Part shown: one piece after another, positions 54,101 through 61,790 of the stretch | How positions within the stretch are numbered: the stretch's first letter is position 1 | How the letters are laid out: each line of letters starts with the position of its first letter | Assembly: GCA_030998225.1 (NCBI GenBank) | Contig: JAPYXD010000275.1 | Location: forward strand, 1,612,001-1,676,000 | From: Diplolepis rosae | Lineage: Eukaryota; Arthropoda; Insecta; Hymenoptera; Diplolepididae | Direction: 5' to 3' | DNA length: 64,000 bases | Notes under the pieces: generated by a model | What the model was told of the DNA's origin: nothing | Database searches by the model: none | What the model saw: only the letters and a program-made list of their open reading frames with translations | Program-made: the position numbers and the translations under genes

Positions 54101-57100
54101 TTTATAAATTGGTGTTTGAAACTGAATAATTTTTAACGGTTATCTAACTTTAAGTCATTACTGCACAAAATAATTAAAAATAATCATATCCCACTAAAGT
54201 TGGAATCGTGCAAAATATGTGATCGGATTCCAAAGTTCTAATTAATTCAAGTGCGAATTCCGTGGTGAAAGCTCAGCCGATATTCACTGATTTGCCGATT
54301 TTACAGAAAAATAATTATTAACTTTTATTACGCGCTTTACACAACTTGGAATGTGTTCGCTTAGATAGGACTCGGTATGCTTCCAGCATAATAAATATCT
54401 CAATCTTTCCATTTTAAATCGGTCGGCATTCTTTACGAATAAATAAAATTATATTGAGTCATCGCGAATAAATTCAGCTAATAAATGTTGTTTTTACAAA
54501 GTTTGTTTTATTTGATTAATCATTCTAGTTTTTCCTCAAATCACGCACAAACTGCTGTAACCGTATCATGAACTTGTCTTGTAATTGTCTCTTTTCTTAT
54601 TTAAAGCGAGATAGTATCGAATAGATTTAGCTTTCGAATTTTGTGGGAAGCGGATAATACTCACCTCATTGCCATTTTGAGAAAGTTTATAGTTCTAGCT
54701 GTAACTGTTCGAAAGATACATGGCAGAGAAGTTGTCTCTTGCTATAGATTTGCCAGTTTGATGGCTGTCAAGTACTTGAGGCGAATCATTGTACTATTTT
54801 TGTATCTTATTGCATTAAATTCTACAATATTTGCAATATTCACAATATTCACAGAGTTTACAGTATTCACAAAGTTCAAAATATACCTTCTATATTACTG
54901 GTGATTATAAGCTGCTACTACTGACTAGAAACCAATATGAAAAAGAGCAATGCTGTTATAAAATTGTTACATTGCAAAATAAATTACAATTCATATGAGT
55001 GGTCTATCTGTGGCGATTTTAAAGTCATGGGGATTCTTCTCGGATTGCAATCTGGCTATACAAAACATTTTTGCTTGCTATGCACTTGAGACAGCAGAAC
55101 ACGAGATCAAAATTATAAGGGTAAAGTTTGGCCACACCGAAAGACGTTAGAACTATGAAAAACGAATTTTGCTCAAAAAACACTGGTTGGTCCCAGAAAA
55201 ATCTTACTACCAATATTATATGTGAAGCTCGGCATCGTAAAGAATTTTGTCAAAGTGATGAAAAAAAATGGAGAAGGTTTTCGTTTTTTGAGAAGAAAAT
55301 CCCCTAAGCTTAGTGAAGCTACAGGGTGGGTCATATAACATTTGGAATTTAAACTACCGGCTATTTTGAGTTCGAAAGGTATAATCACATTCAAGAATTG
55401 ACAGAAAATTAGTTTTATGTTTGACATGTACGAAATGAGACGCTTTACGCTTGAACAAAATTAGGAAATATTGAAAACTTACCAGGGGTGTTAGTTGAAG
55501 TTTGCCGGTTTTTTCAATAAAGAAAACACTTAATTCTCAAGGGAATCTCAAAAAAATTTTATTCAAAGTATTGACCATTGGATTCTACACATTTTGACCA
55601 TCTTTCAGTCAAATCATGGATACCATTCCAAAAAAACTTTTTCTCTTTCAAGACAAACCATTTGACGAGCCATTTTTCGACTTCTTCAAAATTGTCGAAG
55701 CGCTGCTCTGCGAGTGAGTGTCCCATCGATGCGAAAAGGTGATAGTCGGACGGGGCGAGGTCCGGAGAGTACGGCGGGTGCGATAATATTTCCCAATTCA
55801 ATGCTTTCAATGTGTTCTTCGCCACTTTAGCGGTATGAGACGGTGCGTTGTCATGTTGTAGGATAACTTTGCCATGTCTTCGGGCCTATTCCGGCCGTTT
55901 TTCGATCAACGTATGATTCAAATTGATAATTTGTTGTCGGTAGCGATCCGTATTCACCGTCTCACCAGGTTTTAATAATTCGAAGTACACCACACCACAC
56001 TGGTCCAACCAAACACAGAGCATTGTCTTACGGCCAAAGCGATTTGGCCTTGGAGTCGATGGACCGACCTCACCAGGTGAAAGCCATGATTTTTTCCGCT
56101 TCGGGTTCTCGAAATAAATCCATTTTTCGTCCCCCGTGACAATTCGATGCAGAAAAGATTTCCTTTCGAACCGTTGAAGCAGCATTTCACAAATGGTTTT
56201 TCGATTTTCCATTTTTGTATCGTTCAGTTGGTGTGGTACCCATTTTCCATACTTTTGGATTTTTCCCATGGATTTTAAACGGTGGCAAATTGCTCCTCGG
56301 GTCACATTTAGTGTTTGTGCCAATTTTTGTTGCGATTGGGTTGGGCCTTCGTCCAATAACGCCTGCAATTACTCGTCTTCGAACTTTTTCGCTGCACCAG
56401 GATGTCCATTGTCTGTTAAATCGAAATCTCCACTTTTAAATTGACGAAACCATGTCGCACATGTTCTAATCACTGGAGCATGTTCACCATAAGTTTCTAC
56501 CAGCAATCGATGAGCTTCAACTGCTTTTTTCTTTTGATGAAATAAGAAAAGCAACGAATGCCGCAAATGCGATTTACTTGGAACGAAACTCGAAATATTC
56601 ACTGGGGTAAACAACTATGATGCTATTATTTTGGCAGAATGTAATTGTGTATTTTTGGAGGTTATTGTCCTTAGAAAAATATGACATAGATGCCAAATCA
56701 TAGAAATGTAGACATGTCTCTAGCGACATCTATGAGTAAAACCGGCAAATTTCAACTAACACCCCTGGTACTACCAAAGTAATGAGTCTTCTACCCAAAC
56801 TGTAAGAAATTCAGGAAAAAAATTTGGGGAAAAAGAAGTGCCTTGAATGGGGTACTGTAAGGCCAGCCGTGGCAGTCTTTTGAATGATGTTGTGTTTCAT
56901 TCCCAAAGGGAATGGTTCAATCTTTCTAATAAAACCATACTTTTGGAAAAATATCCATTAGTTTTTTTATAGCCGATTCACATTCCAAATGTTAGATAGC
57001 CACCCTGTAAAAAAAAGGAAGGAGTTTTTCAAGGACCACAAATCATACAACTGCTGTTGGATGGTGATTTCGAAAAGAGCTTGACTGAACTTGAGAAACA

Positions 57101-58494
57101 AACTTGGTTGTCAGTAAAAGCTTTTATAAAAAATTTCTTGGAGTACACTAAATCCAGAAACTACAAACACCTGGGGAACATTATGCTGCAGAACTTCCAG
57201 GAAATGAATATGAACATGTCACTAAAGATTCACCTTCTTCATTCTCACTTGGACTTCTTCCCAGAAAATCTGGGAGCAGTTAGGGATGAACACGGGGAAA
57301 GATTTCATCAAGACATCGTTGAAATTGAAAAAAGGTAACAAGGTGGGTGGAGTGTGATCATTCTAGTAGACTACTGCTGGAGTCTCATGACTGATGAACC
57401 ACATGCTCATCATCGTCGAGCATGCAAGAGAAAAAGTTTGATTTTTCAACAGGAGCTAACAACCAATAATATAGAAGATATATTTTGAACTATCTAAATA
57501 CTGTAAGTTCTAAGAATATTGTAAATATTGCAAATATCGAAGGGTTTAATGTAATGACATACAAGAAACAGTACAATGATTTCCCACAAGTATGTACTTG
57601 TATGCCGTCAAACTGGCAACTTTATAGAAAGAGACAACTCCTCCGCCATGTATCTTTCGAACAGTTACAGTTGGTTCTATAAACTTTCTCGAAATTTTTT
57701 CTGCGTCAAAATAAGAAGCGAATCACATGGATTTGACTAAGAAATAAATGATATGCACGTAAATATAAGGTTTTTTGTACAACCATTTTTTCCTTCTTTT
57801 TTTAGTGTTTTTAAAATTATCTTAGAAACTGTATAAGATATCCAAAAAAGAAAAATAATCAATGAATTGAATACGATTTGTGAATAATATATCTCATTCC
57901 ATGAACACATAGGTCATATTTTGTTGACCAGTGATATTGAATACTTCCTATGGCGATTTTTATGCATATATTTGATATGTTACAGAATTATAACATTGAG
58001 AAAAAGTATCCATATAAGATCGACACTACGACTGGTATGCCTATTGTTCCTGTTTTCAATTGTTACGTAAGTACATGAAGTTCTGACAATAACACGAAAG
58101 AAAATGGATATGAGGAAAATTGATTTGATTAGAGAAAAGTGTTTTAAAATGTACATTTAAATCTTCCCATGCGGCGTAATACTCTTTCTGTTTACCTGGA
58201 AACCAGTTGAGAAGAATCGAATATACATTTTATTTATAACACTTCCCAGTAATTCATCTTGTTACCCTTATCTCCATTATTCTCTGTGAAAATATTCAAA
58301 TAATAATCAAACATCTAGAAAAACTATACGTACTCATGTATTTCGAAAGAATATTAGAAATTAAAATTCGACTATTTTTTCAGCAAGGAGTAGGTGATCT
58401 TATATTCATCGAAAACCAATTTTATGGAATAGGAACTGAGTTGATACATGGTTTTGTACATTTTAAGTATTGTCCATCAGGAATATCGTATTAG
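39135..58494 (+). CDS. Four-exon gene for a small secreted protein (109 aa)
   Basis: Exons: 39135-39192, 52419-52498, 57986-58066, 58384-58494 (TAG 58492), total 330 bases. Exon 1 encodes a signal peptide (MKILTATILCAFLFSAYS, cleavage expected after Ala-Tyr-Ser) and ends CAAG|GTAATT in phase 1. The remaining junctions are phase 0 with donors GAG|GTAAAA and TAC|GTAAGT and acceptors TTACAG and TTTTTTCAG. An AATAAA lies at 58513. The mature product, about 91 residues, is rich in Tyr, Ile, Asn and Gly and has two Cys, 30 residues apart, likely one disulfide. Exon 2 has a better acceptor at 52405 that keeps an open frame (begins VAESVENLY) but needs a phase-changing exon upstream; the acceptor at 52418 joins exon 1 directly. 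I do not recognise the family. Secretion is predicted; a venom or salivary role would be guesswork. Confidence 0.65.
39228..39929. mobile_element. hAT-type element, 702 bp, perfect 8-bp target duplication
   Basis: The ends are CAGAGCTGCGTAAC on the left and, inverted, CAGAGCTGGGTAAA on the right. CAAGTATA is duplicated exactly at 39220-39227 and 39930-39937. Eight-base duplications and CAGAG-type ends are hAT hallmarks. There is no transposase. Both arms are filled with variants of CATTTTGCATTTTAAAT, and the centre is a long palindrome (GGCGCGCGATTTAA...TTAAATCGCGCGCC near 39470-39525, flanked by GTTGGCTTCCC / GGGAAGCCAAC). It sits 28 bases downstream of the exon 1 donor. Confidence 0.92.
39960..40330 (-). 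pseudogene. Penelope-like GIY-YIG endonuclease fragment
   Basis: Minus strand from about 40310: DCTASCIGTTKHSLNTRILE is the YIG-type start of a PLE GIY-YIG domain (CIG where YIG is usual), followed by HKKDVLNQPDK, a stop near 40170 and, in shifted frames, the FNFDDxKIL region and the tail (KRTTDNPSMDKSIKNES). It is the domain missing from the element at 3.7-5.6 kb, in an isolated copy. The RT is absent here. Confidence 0.65.
40331..41177. other. Noncoding intronic stretch with a short shared motif
   Basis: CAACTAGCGCCGCGTACA at 40470-40487 recurs at 42966-42983 with about 40 matching bases around it (through GAACTA). An inverted pair near 40625 and 40655-40690 (ATTGTGAAAATTTAA region) is also visible. 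No gene. Confidence 0.45.
41180..42184. mobile_element. 1-kb Tc1-type foldback element, TA-flanked
   Basis: The ends CACTGCCGGTCGAAATTATT and, inverted, CACTACCGGTCAAAATTATT are followed on both sides by TTCACYTGYTGTNTYAGCTATTC-type sequence. TA lies at 41178-41179 and 42185-42186. CAxTxCCGGTCAAAA is the end type of Tc1 elements. Inside is a second inverted pair (41640-41745 against 41880-41990, with GGATTCTACCC). No transposase. Confidence 0.88.
42187..42484. other. Presumed intron of the minus-strand THAP gene
   Basis: AT-rich; downstream (minus sense) of the GTAAGT donor at 42484-42479. No further exon recognised. Confidence 0.35.
42485..42857 (-). pseudogene. THAP-domain protein, first exon
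   Basis: Minus strand from ATG 42857: MNSKYEIQCAVSGC gives the first zinc pair (C-x4-C), then SIHRFPKK, QRWIEAC and FFICHRHFSD with the C-x2-H pair, a good THAP N-terminal part. Immediately after, the frame is lost: in the next frame the sequence reads TLNLPS, the usual end of a THAP domain, then a Ser/Glu-rich linker to CAC|GTAAGT at 42485. About 15-20 residues are therefore deleted between HFSD and PTLNLPS. THAP domains bind DNA, in P-like transposases and host regulators alike. The exon looks like that of a transposon-derived gene. Confidence 0.75.
43210..43443 (+). pseudogene. THAP-domain C-terminal half fragment
   Basis: SWLEAVLNPLVKYLTYKEI, then YRVCYLHFREQDYL with the C-x2-H zinc pair and KKKIVPSVLLPK, the VPSxxLP end of THAP domains. 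The first zinc pair and the start of the domain are not found upstream, so the N-terminal exon is missing or unrecognised. Not the same copy as the THAP exon at 42485-42857, which is on the other strand and has the complementary half. Confidence 0.6.
43436..43582. repeat. Hairpin, arms about 46 bases
   Basis: AAATTGACTATAATGATGAG continuing to AAGTGAAAAA (43436-43480) is complementary, with few mismatches, to TTTTTCACTTAG... ATAGTCAATTTT (43539-43583). Confidence 0.88.
43700..44104 (-). pseudogene. Non-LTR retrotransposon ORF2 C-terminal fragment
   Basis: Minus strand: a 134-residue frame containing LGGVIRTHRRCNRGQTGNTD, then YCERLEDSAEHTFFECDRW, the C-terminal CCHC of R1-clade ORF2 proteins (compare CGSLVENADHTLFVCATW in the large element here), ending in a Lys-rich tail. 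Diverged from the 6-12 kb family. Confidence 0.82.
44105..44985. other. Noncoding intronic stretch
   Basis: No supported gene. Contains several AAGGTCA/TGACCTT motifs (for example 44278, 44344, 44457, 44600-44630). Confidence 0.4.
44986..45930. repeat. Foldback repeat with duplicated left arm
   Basis: A 120-base block (AATAACAGAATCATCATTTA at 45057 and 45174) is directly duplicated in the left arm, and an inverted copy forms the right arm (about 45795-45925, GAATGATGATTCTGTAAT). The left arm is interrupted by a TTAA-type element. Confidence 0.85.
45262..45654. mobile_element. 393-bp TTAA-flanked element (piggyBac-type)
   Basis: The ends CCCTCCGTTAGCAAACATA and, inverted, CCCTCCGTTACCAAACATA lie between TTAA at 45258-45261 and 45655-45658. 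No coding capacity. The uninterrupted site is present at 45824-45827 in the inverted arm (CCACATCACC and AGAGAA flanks match), which proves insertion with TTAA duplication. Confidence 0.93.
45931..47100. other. Noncoding intronic stretch
   Basis: No supported gene. A 33-codon open stretch follows TTTTTCAG at 46479 but has no donor or recognised content. Confidence 0.4.
47135..47274 (+). CDS. First exon of a conserved mobile-element-like protein
   Basis: From ATG 47135 the frame reads MPPKMDSDF..., then KADSGSLPKISMFMVLEYF and YAAPEIRGVKAT, ending at a perfect donor TT|GTAAGT in phase 2. The pattern LPxIxxxMVxEYFxxNPxxxxxEIRGxKAT resembles the N-terminus of a multi-copy insect protein family that carries a SWIM/YqaJ-like recombinase region further on; this is from memory of the family and uncertain. 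Preceded by a GC-richer, TGACGTCA-containing region (47040-47070) that may be its promoter. The next exon is not found before the opposite-strand THAP gene begins at 47634. Confidence 0.5.
47634..48391 (-). CDS. THAP-domain protein, two exons with intron retained
   Basis: Minus strand. Exon 1 (48391-48203) has KWCFVDECHNS (C-x4-C), TFFPIPVNP, RNKWFESTQRRD and FCCQDHFD (C-x2-H), and ends GAC|GTAAGT. Exon 2 (47822-47634) follows TTATTTCAG and reads LKEDMENYVKYSL, then IQIKKGVFPHFFDCQKHHSN, the KKGVVPHxFDCQ end of this THAP subtype, a Lys/Pro-rich tail and TAA. Both junction phases are 0, so the THAP domain is complete across the intron. No start Met is seen in exon 1 (open only from 48391), so either an upstream exon is missing or the copy is 5' truncated. 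Probably a THAP-type transposon gene. Confidence 0.7.
48579..49176. other. Unassigned stretch
   Basis: A 75-residue plus frame (48629-48856) has no recognisable domain. The remainder is AT-rich. Confidence 0.35.
49177..49449 (+). CDS. Dispersed exon family (TTPGVFISE), plus-strand copy
   Basis: After a good acceptor (TATGTTTTTAG at 49136) an exon begins; from ATG 49177 it encodes 91 residues: ASVFVQYSKDGWVTKTTPGV, FISETVIIAYAE, a Thr/Ser-rich linker, and CITIEDISITNSIAKI, ending ATA|GTGAGT in phase 0. The homologous minus-strand copy at 21020-21440 shares the coding motif, the GTGAGT donor and about 180 bases of following intron. Family unrecognised. It is the better-preserved copy. Confidence 0.5.
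49641..50120. other. Noncoding intronic stretch
   Basis: No supported gene. Confidence 0.4.
50124..50928 (-). pseudogene. Mariner transposase remnant, internally deleted
   Basis: Minus strand from ATG 50928: MEERQFRVLIKHYFLRGKPI, a stop near 50820, then MVQKWFTEFCCGRISTNDAE, PSRPKEVTSQEMFDKIHDIV and MRKLSARWVPRLITADHK (the mariner DNA-binding and linker part). The first catalytic Asp region is deleted; after frameshifts the sequence resumes with a degraded second-Asp block (50421 on; HHDNAPAHTS expected, FPPRQCASSHEC seen) and ends KLEYRYNKCKQLKGDYVEK at 50188. An (AAT)n-type insertion interrupts it at 50335-50355. The end CTATTCAATAAGTCCGTC at 50129 is probably its terminal repeat. Confidence 0.85.
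50940..51240 (-). pseudogene. Second mariner, N-terminal fragment
   Basis: Minus strand: FEPNKRHLRELLIYFFKLKK, SAAEAHGLLVETYGEF, then RSCRK, a stop, FQKFNNSEFEIEDK, a stop and MEPLLYRL. This is the HTH part of a mariner related to the element at 55482-56768 (which reads FVPSKSHLRHSLLFLF and AVEAHRLLVETYGEH), cut off where the other mariner begins. Confidence 0.78.
51241..52405. other. Noncoding intronic stretch with a possible degraded frame
   Basis: On the minus strand near 51560-51720 a short frame includes SDNANAITKIIKNLSLDHPN, which looks formerly coding but is unrecognised. At 51835 CACTGAGAAAAGAATAATCT resembles the CACTGAGAGAAG end of the element at 61791. Confidence 0.35.
52419..52498 (+). 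other. Exon 2 of the secreted-protein gene
   Basis: An open frame continues exon 1 as V-ENLYVESYPNKIAVKSD and ends AACGAG|GTAAAA. The alternative acceptor at 52405 would add 13 bases. Confidence 0.65.
52499..54678. other. Noncoding intronic stretch
   Basis: No supported gene. AT-rich with long homopolymers. A CG-containing patch at 52785-52865 has alternating TCGCGC motifs. Confidence 0.4.
55482..56768 (-). mobile_element. Full-length mariner, 1287 bp, TA target duplication
   Basis: The ends CCAGGGGTGTTAGTTGAAGT and, inverted, CCAGGGGTGTTAGTTGAAAT extend 30 bases with GCCGGTTTT. TA lies at 55480-55481 and 56769-56770. It carries a transposase in one uninterrupted frame apart from two stops. 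It is the innermost of three nested insertions. Confidence 0.95.
55559..56614 (-). pseudogene. Mariner transposase with two stop codons
   Basis: Minus strand, one frame from 56614 to the stop at 55559 (351 codons, the normal mariner length of about 345-350). N-terminal HTH: KKAVEAHRLLVETYGEH and WFRQFKSGDFDL. WVPHQLN linker. Catalytic triad: TGDEKWIYFENP (first Asp), ILQHDNAPSHTA (second Asp), HPPYSPDLAPSDYHLF (third Asp), the DD34D pattern. Nonsense codons lie at 56369 (within FEDE.LQALLDEG) and 55886 (within EKRPE.ARRHGK); both are TAG in positions where single-base changes explain them. Recently active family, now inactive copy. Confidence 0.93.
57691..57985. other. Intronic spacer before exon 3
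   Basis: AT-rich; nothing else recognised. Confidence 0.4.
57986..58066 (+). other. Exon 3 of the secreted-protein gene
   Basis: 27 codons in phase 0-0: NYNIEKKYPYKIDTTTGMPI then VPVFNCY, acceptor GATATGTTACAG, donor TAC|GTAAGT. Contains the first mature Cys. Confidence 0.75.
58384..58494 (+). other. Terminal exon 4 of the secreted-protein gene
   Basis: After TTTTTTCAG, 36 codons: QGVGDLIFIENQFYGIGTEL, then IHGFVHFKYCPSGISY and TAG. Contains the second mature Cys. Confidence 0.75.
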
Positions 58495-58512
58495 TTCATT
58501 CATTTAGCACTG

Positions 58513-58518
58513 AATAAA
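58513..58518 (+). terminator. Poly(A) signal AATAAA
   Basis: AATAAA 18 bases after the stop codon of exon 4, followed by a T/TG-containing stretch near 58555-58590. A very short 3' UTR fits a small secreted-protein gene. Confidence 0.6.
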
Positions 58519-58539
58519 ACTTATCAATGCATTACATAA

Positions 58540-60140
58540 TTGAGAATCATTGATCTGCTACCTTACCTCTCTGTATTATAAAGAATTTTTTGAGTTTTAT
58601 AAGTAAGCAAATGTCAAATCAGCGCTAATACACACAGATCTCCCGTGCAGAAATTTTACTGTAGCGCCGATAGTGTATCCCCTTTTTAAAAATTAAAGTC
58701 AGCGCCCGTTCTAGGTCCGATCCAGCAAAAAAGTAATTGCAATGACTATTGCCAGGTATATGCGGCGTTACCATTGTTACTGATTTAACAAAAGATCTCC
58801 TGATTTTTTTTGCGTTAAAATTTGATTTTTTTAAATTTTCAAAATTATTGCATTGAAATCTACCGATTTTTTGAGACTATCCTAATTTTTTTACTCCCCC
58901 AGTGGCAACACTGGCCAGATTTTTAACCTGCCAGACCGGGCCCAGAATAGGCGCAGCGTTTTATTTCAGATCATGGCCAGATCGGAAAATCCCGACACAG
59001 GCTGTGTTGTAACTGTTTTTTTTGTGCAGTTTCGCCATGATAATTTATTCACTAATCAAGAGAATATATGAACCAACTTTTGCAAATATAAAAGAGACTC
59101 GTCATGAGAAACTTGTTTTAGTCTTTTTAGTCTAAGTTTAGTTACCTTAGTATTTTAAATTAGGTTCACCTTTACATATTTTGAATATTTTTTATCAAGT
59201 ATCGCTTACGAAGCCTTGTCAATTGAATTGATTATCACCTAATTTGCTAAGTCGATTCAATAGTTTAGGCCCTACAGTGGTCACATGAAGTTAGATACCA
59301 GTGTCCAAAAAAGGCGTTTACGCCAAAATAACTTAGAAGGATTGAGTTTTCGAAAAAAACATTAGATATAAAAGTTTCTTAAGACCAAAGGAATAAATTT
59401 TATATCATGAGTAATATTTAGATGAATCTATAAATACCCAGATTTTTCTGTTCAAATGTGTTGTTTCTCTATTGCAAATGAACTATTAGGCACACCTGTG
59501 AGAGAAAAAAATGGTGAAGAAATCCAAATTGATTAAGCAATCAAACTTACACATATAAATTTTTGCCAAATGAATTAAATATTCAGCAGAGGCATTTTTT
59601 GTACTTGGAATGACAAATTATACCATTACGTCGTTATATTGCTAACAAAAATTATGAACTATGATTGGCTGCGACTGAATGGTGTCAATGTATTTCTATG
59701 CTGTTTATGTACGTAGCGGATGACTAATAGCAGGCTCGAGGTAGGAATTTGTTTTATTCAAGAGAAGTATCCTTATTTTTCAAGATGAACCGACAGAGTC
59801 AAGTAAAATTATTTTAACTATTTTTCTCCGTGCGGTTGATAGTACTGGCATGGTACCGCGCCAGTAATAAATTTCCACCTGGGTTGTTGAACTAATGAGT
59901 GAAACGAGCAATTTCCGATGAGAAATGGTTTTCTCGAATAAAGTCTACGATTATTTTTCCTTATTTAAATATTTTGTAGAAAATAAATTATGTTAATCAA
60001 GTAATTTTTCAGAAAGTTACAGAAATGTGTACAGAAAATCAAGCTTAATGGTGGATTCAAAGTTTCAGTAGCTCATTATTTGATTCATTCATAGAAAAAT
60101 CTATCCTACTCAAATATTTGTAAATTCAACTACATGAAGA
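58540..60140. other. Noncoding stretch downstream of the gene
   Basis: No supported gene. CTACAGTGGTCACATGAAG at 59271 looks like a transposon end but has no partner found. Confidence 0.4.
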
Positions 60141-60149
60141 AAAGATTGA

Positions 60150-60600
60150 TGCCGATAGTGTAACATTTGACGGCGATCGAGTCCAGATGGCAGCTTGCGA
60201 ATCATTAGGGGCGAATCTAAATTATAAAGACAAAGACGATTTTAAGCCATATTTTGAGCATCAAAGTACTTTCAAGCCTATTCATATTTTTCATGATCCT
60301 TGTCATTACCTGAAACTCAATCGAAATTATTTTGTTACAAAAAGTCCAATAATTTATGACAAATAAGAATACATAAATTGGGAATTCATTCAAGATGAAT
60401 TACAGAAAGCTTGTAAATGTCAAGATCAAGAAAGAACTGTCAATCTGTTCAGACTTTAAAGTGATTGCTATTCTGCTGGAACTGCACACATGATAAACGA
60501 AATATTGTTGCTTTTTATATTATTGGGATGGTCGTGCTAAGGACAAACATTACACTGTCGAGGTTTGCTCTGAACGCGACTCGTTTGAACTAAAGCAAAG
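60150..60600 (+). pseudogene. P-element-like transposase core fragment
   Basis: Plus strand: VTFDGDRVQMAACESLGANL (counterpart of the CDGAxxNxxxCKxLG block), DFKPYFEHQS, IHIFHDPCHYLKLNRNYF (the LDACHMLKLVRN block that includes a catalytic Asp in P-like transposases), a stop at 60364, then INWEFIQDELQKA. Beyond 60440 the frame decays. This is the RNase-H-like part missing from the P-like remnant at 26.7-28.1 kb, though not necessarily of the same family. Confidence 0.75.
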
Positions 60601-60918
60601 AAACATCACTGAAGACGCCCTGGTACAAATAACAAACATTAATCAATTATGTTTCAAACATTTTGTTCGATAACCTTACACCGTCTTTTAGTCAGCTTTA
60701 TAATTCCGTTTTCGTAGAAAGTTTTGTTCTCAGAGGCAAAAAACTGAATCAACTCATTTTTGACAGCCTCATTTGAGTCAAATGTTTTTCCATTCAAATG
60801 ACTTTGAAGTGAACAGAATAAATGATAACCAAATGGTGCAAAGTCAGGACTGCACTGTGGATGAGGTATCACTTCTCAGCCTAACTCCAATAATTTTTGA
60901 CAAGTGACCAAAGATGTA

Positions 60919-61655
60919 AAGGGTTTCCCAATAGGGGTGATATGATTTTGAATGTCCCTATCGGGCTCATTTGAACTGAAATTTTTGACGTCTGCTGTCA
61001 GTTGTCATCAGTAAGGTTTGCCATTTAATCATGAGTAGTTTCACGCTTCCACAACGTTTGGAAATTGTCCAATTATTTTATCAAAATTCGAGAAGTTTTG
61101 TCGGTGTTCAAAGAGCATATCGTGCAAAATATGGTCGTCATTCTGCTCCATCCGCGCTCTCAATTCGTCGAATAATCGATAAGTTGGAGAGTGAATTTAC
61201 TCTATTGGATACTAAGCCTAAAAATCGTATGCGTACCGCACGTTCTACACAGAATATAGCCGCCGTACCGTGAATTGTCCGTGCCACGCCGATCTCAGGA
61301 ATTGGGCCTGTCCAGGATGACTACCTGGCGTATTTTGCGATTGGATCTTGGCCTGCATCCCTATAAGATCATTCTGGCCCAAGAACTGAAGCCTAATGAC
61401 CATCGTTTGCGTCGGGAGTTCGCGGATTGGGCTCTGGAATCAATTGAAAATGATCCCAATTTTCATAAAAAAATCATCTTTTCTGATGAGGCGCATTTTT
61501 GGCTCAAGTCTCGGGGGACATTTGGCCGATATATTGTTTAAATCATAAATGGCATAGAATATCCAATATAATAAAAAAGATTTCGATCAATTCCGAATGA
61601 ATATTCAGTGTTTTCTTTCAATTTCAAAACATATCACCCTTATTGGGAAACCCTT
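60919..61655 (+). mobile_element. 737-bp Tc1/mariner-superfamily element inside the mariner
   Basis: The ends AAGGGTTTCCCAATAGGGGT and, inverted, AAGGGTTTCCCAATAAGGGT continue with GATATG and TTTTGAA. TA lies at 60917-60918 and 61656-61657. It is internally deleted: only the N-terminal half of a transposase remains. Confidence 0.93.
61031..61541 (+). pseudogene. Tc1/mariner-superfamily transposase, N-terminal half
   Basis: From ATG 61031: LPQRLEIVQLFYQNSRSFVG, then GRHSAPSALSIRRIIDKLES and NIAAVP, a frameshift near 61270, then SVPRRSQELGLSRMTTWRIL, LGLHPYKIILAQELKPNDHR and KKIIFSDEAHFWLKS with the first catalytic Asp. The rest of the domain is deleted before the terminus. Together with the element at 34431-35317 (which begins at the same SDEAHF motif) both halves of the same family occur in this window. 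Confidence 0.88.
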
Positions 61656-61790
61656 TATATGGTCTGGCGTTATCTTGATGGAAGATGACGCCTTTACGAG
61701 TTGCCAGTTCTGGACGCTTTTCCTTGATTTCTTCGTCCAATTTCATTAGCTGGCGACAGTAGACATTCGAATTGATAGTTTGGTTCCTTA

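Larger units (their letters stand above)
55322..57007. mobile_element. Tc1/mariner-type element nested in the long-TIR element
   Basis: The ends CAGGGTGGGTCATATAACAT and, inverted, CAGGGTGGCTATCTAACATT share TTTGGAAT. TA is duplicated (55320-55321 and 57008-57009). Removing the element and one TA joins GAAGCT to AAAAAAAAGGAAGGAG in the frame of the host ORF. Apart from a mariner inside it, it has about 400 bases of its own, with no coding. Confidence 0.92.
54975..57430 (+). pseudogene. Conserved protein of the long-TIR element, interrupted
   Basis: Part 1 (about 54995-55319): WSICGDFKVMGILLGLQSGY, HFCLLCT with a following stop, DQNYKGKVWP, then PRKILLPILYVKLGIVKNFV and EGFRFFEKKIPKLSEA. Part 2 (57010-57430): KKEGVFQGPQI, NYKHLGNIM, MSLKIHLLHSHLDFFPENLG and GERFHQDIVEIEKR, a stop, then DYCWSL and a His/Arg-Lys-rich end. 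I recall the blocks CGDLKVxxLLLGLQxGYTK and ENLGxxSEEQGERFHQDI from multi-copy insect proteins without an assigned function. Its position between long inverted repeats makes a transposase or transposon-borne protein likely. Stops show this copy is dead. Confidence 0.6.
54679..57690 (+). mobile_element. Long-TIR transposon with a conserved but unplaced ORF
   Basis: About 210 bases at the left end (54679-54888, starting GAGAAAGTTTATAG) match inverted at the right end (57480-57690), including AGATACATGGCRGAG, GTCAAGTACTTG and TTTGCAATATT. Between them lies a plus-strand coding region interrupted by a nested element at 55320-57009. Without the nested DNA the element would be about 1.3 kb. The ends contain multiple TATTCACA-type subrepeats. 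Target duplication not resolved. Confidence 0.75.

Noticed and set aside
54641..54904. 87-residue frame in the left arm of the long-TIR element
   Set aside because: Lies within the inverted repeat and consists largely of TATTCACA subrepeats; not a protein gene.
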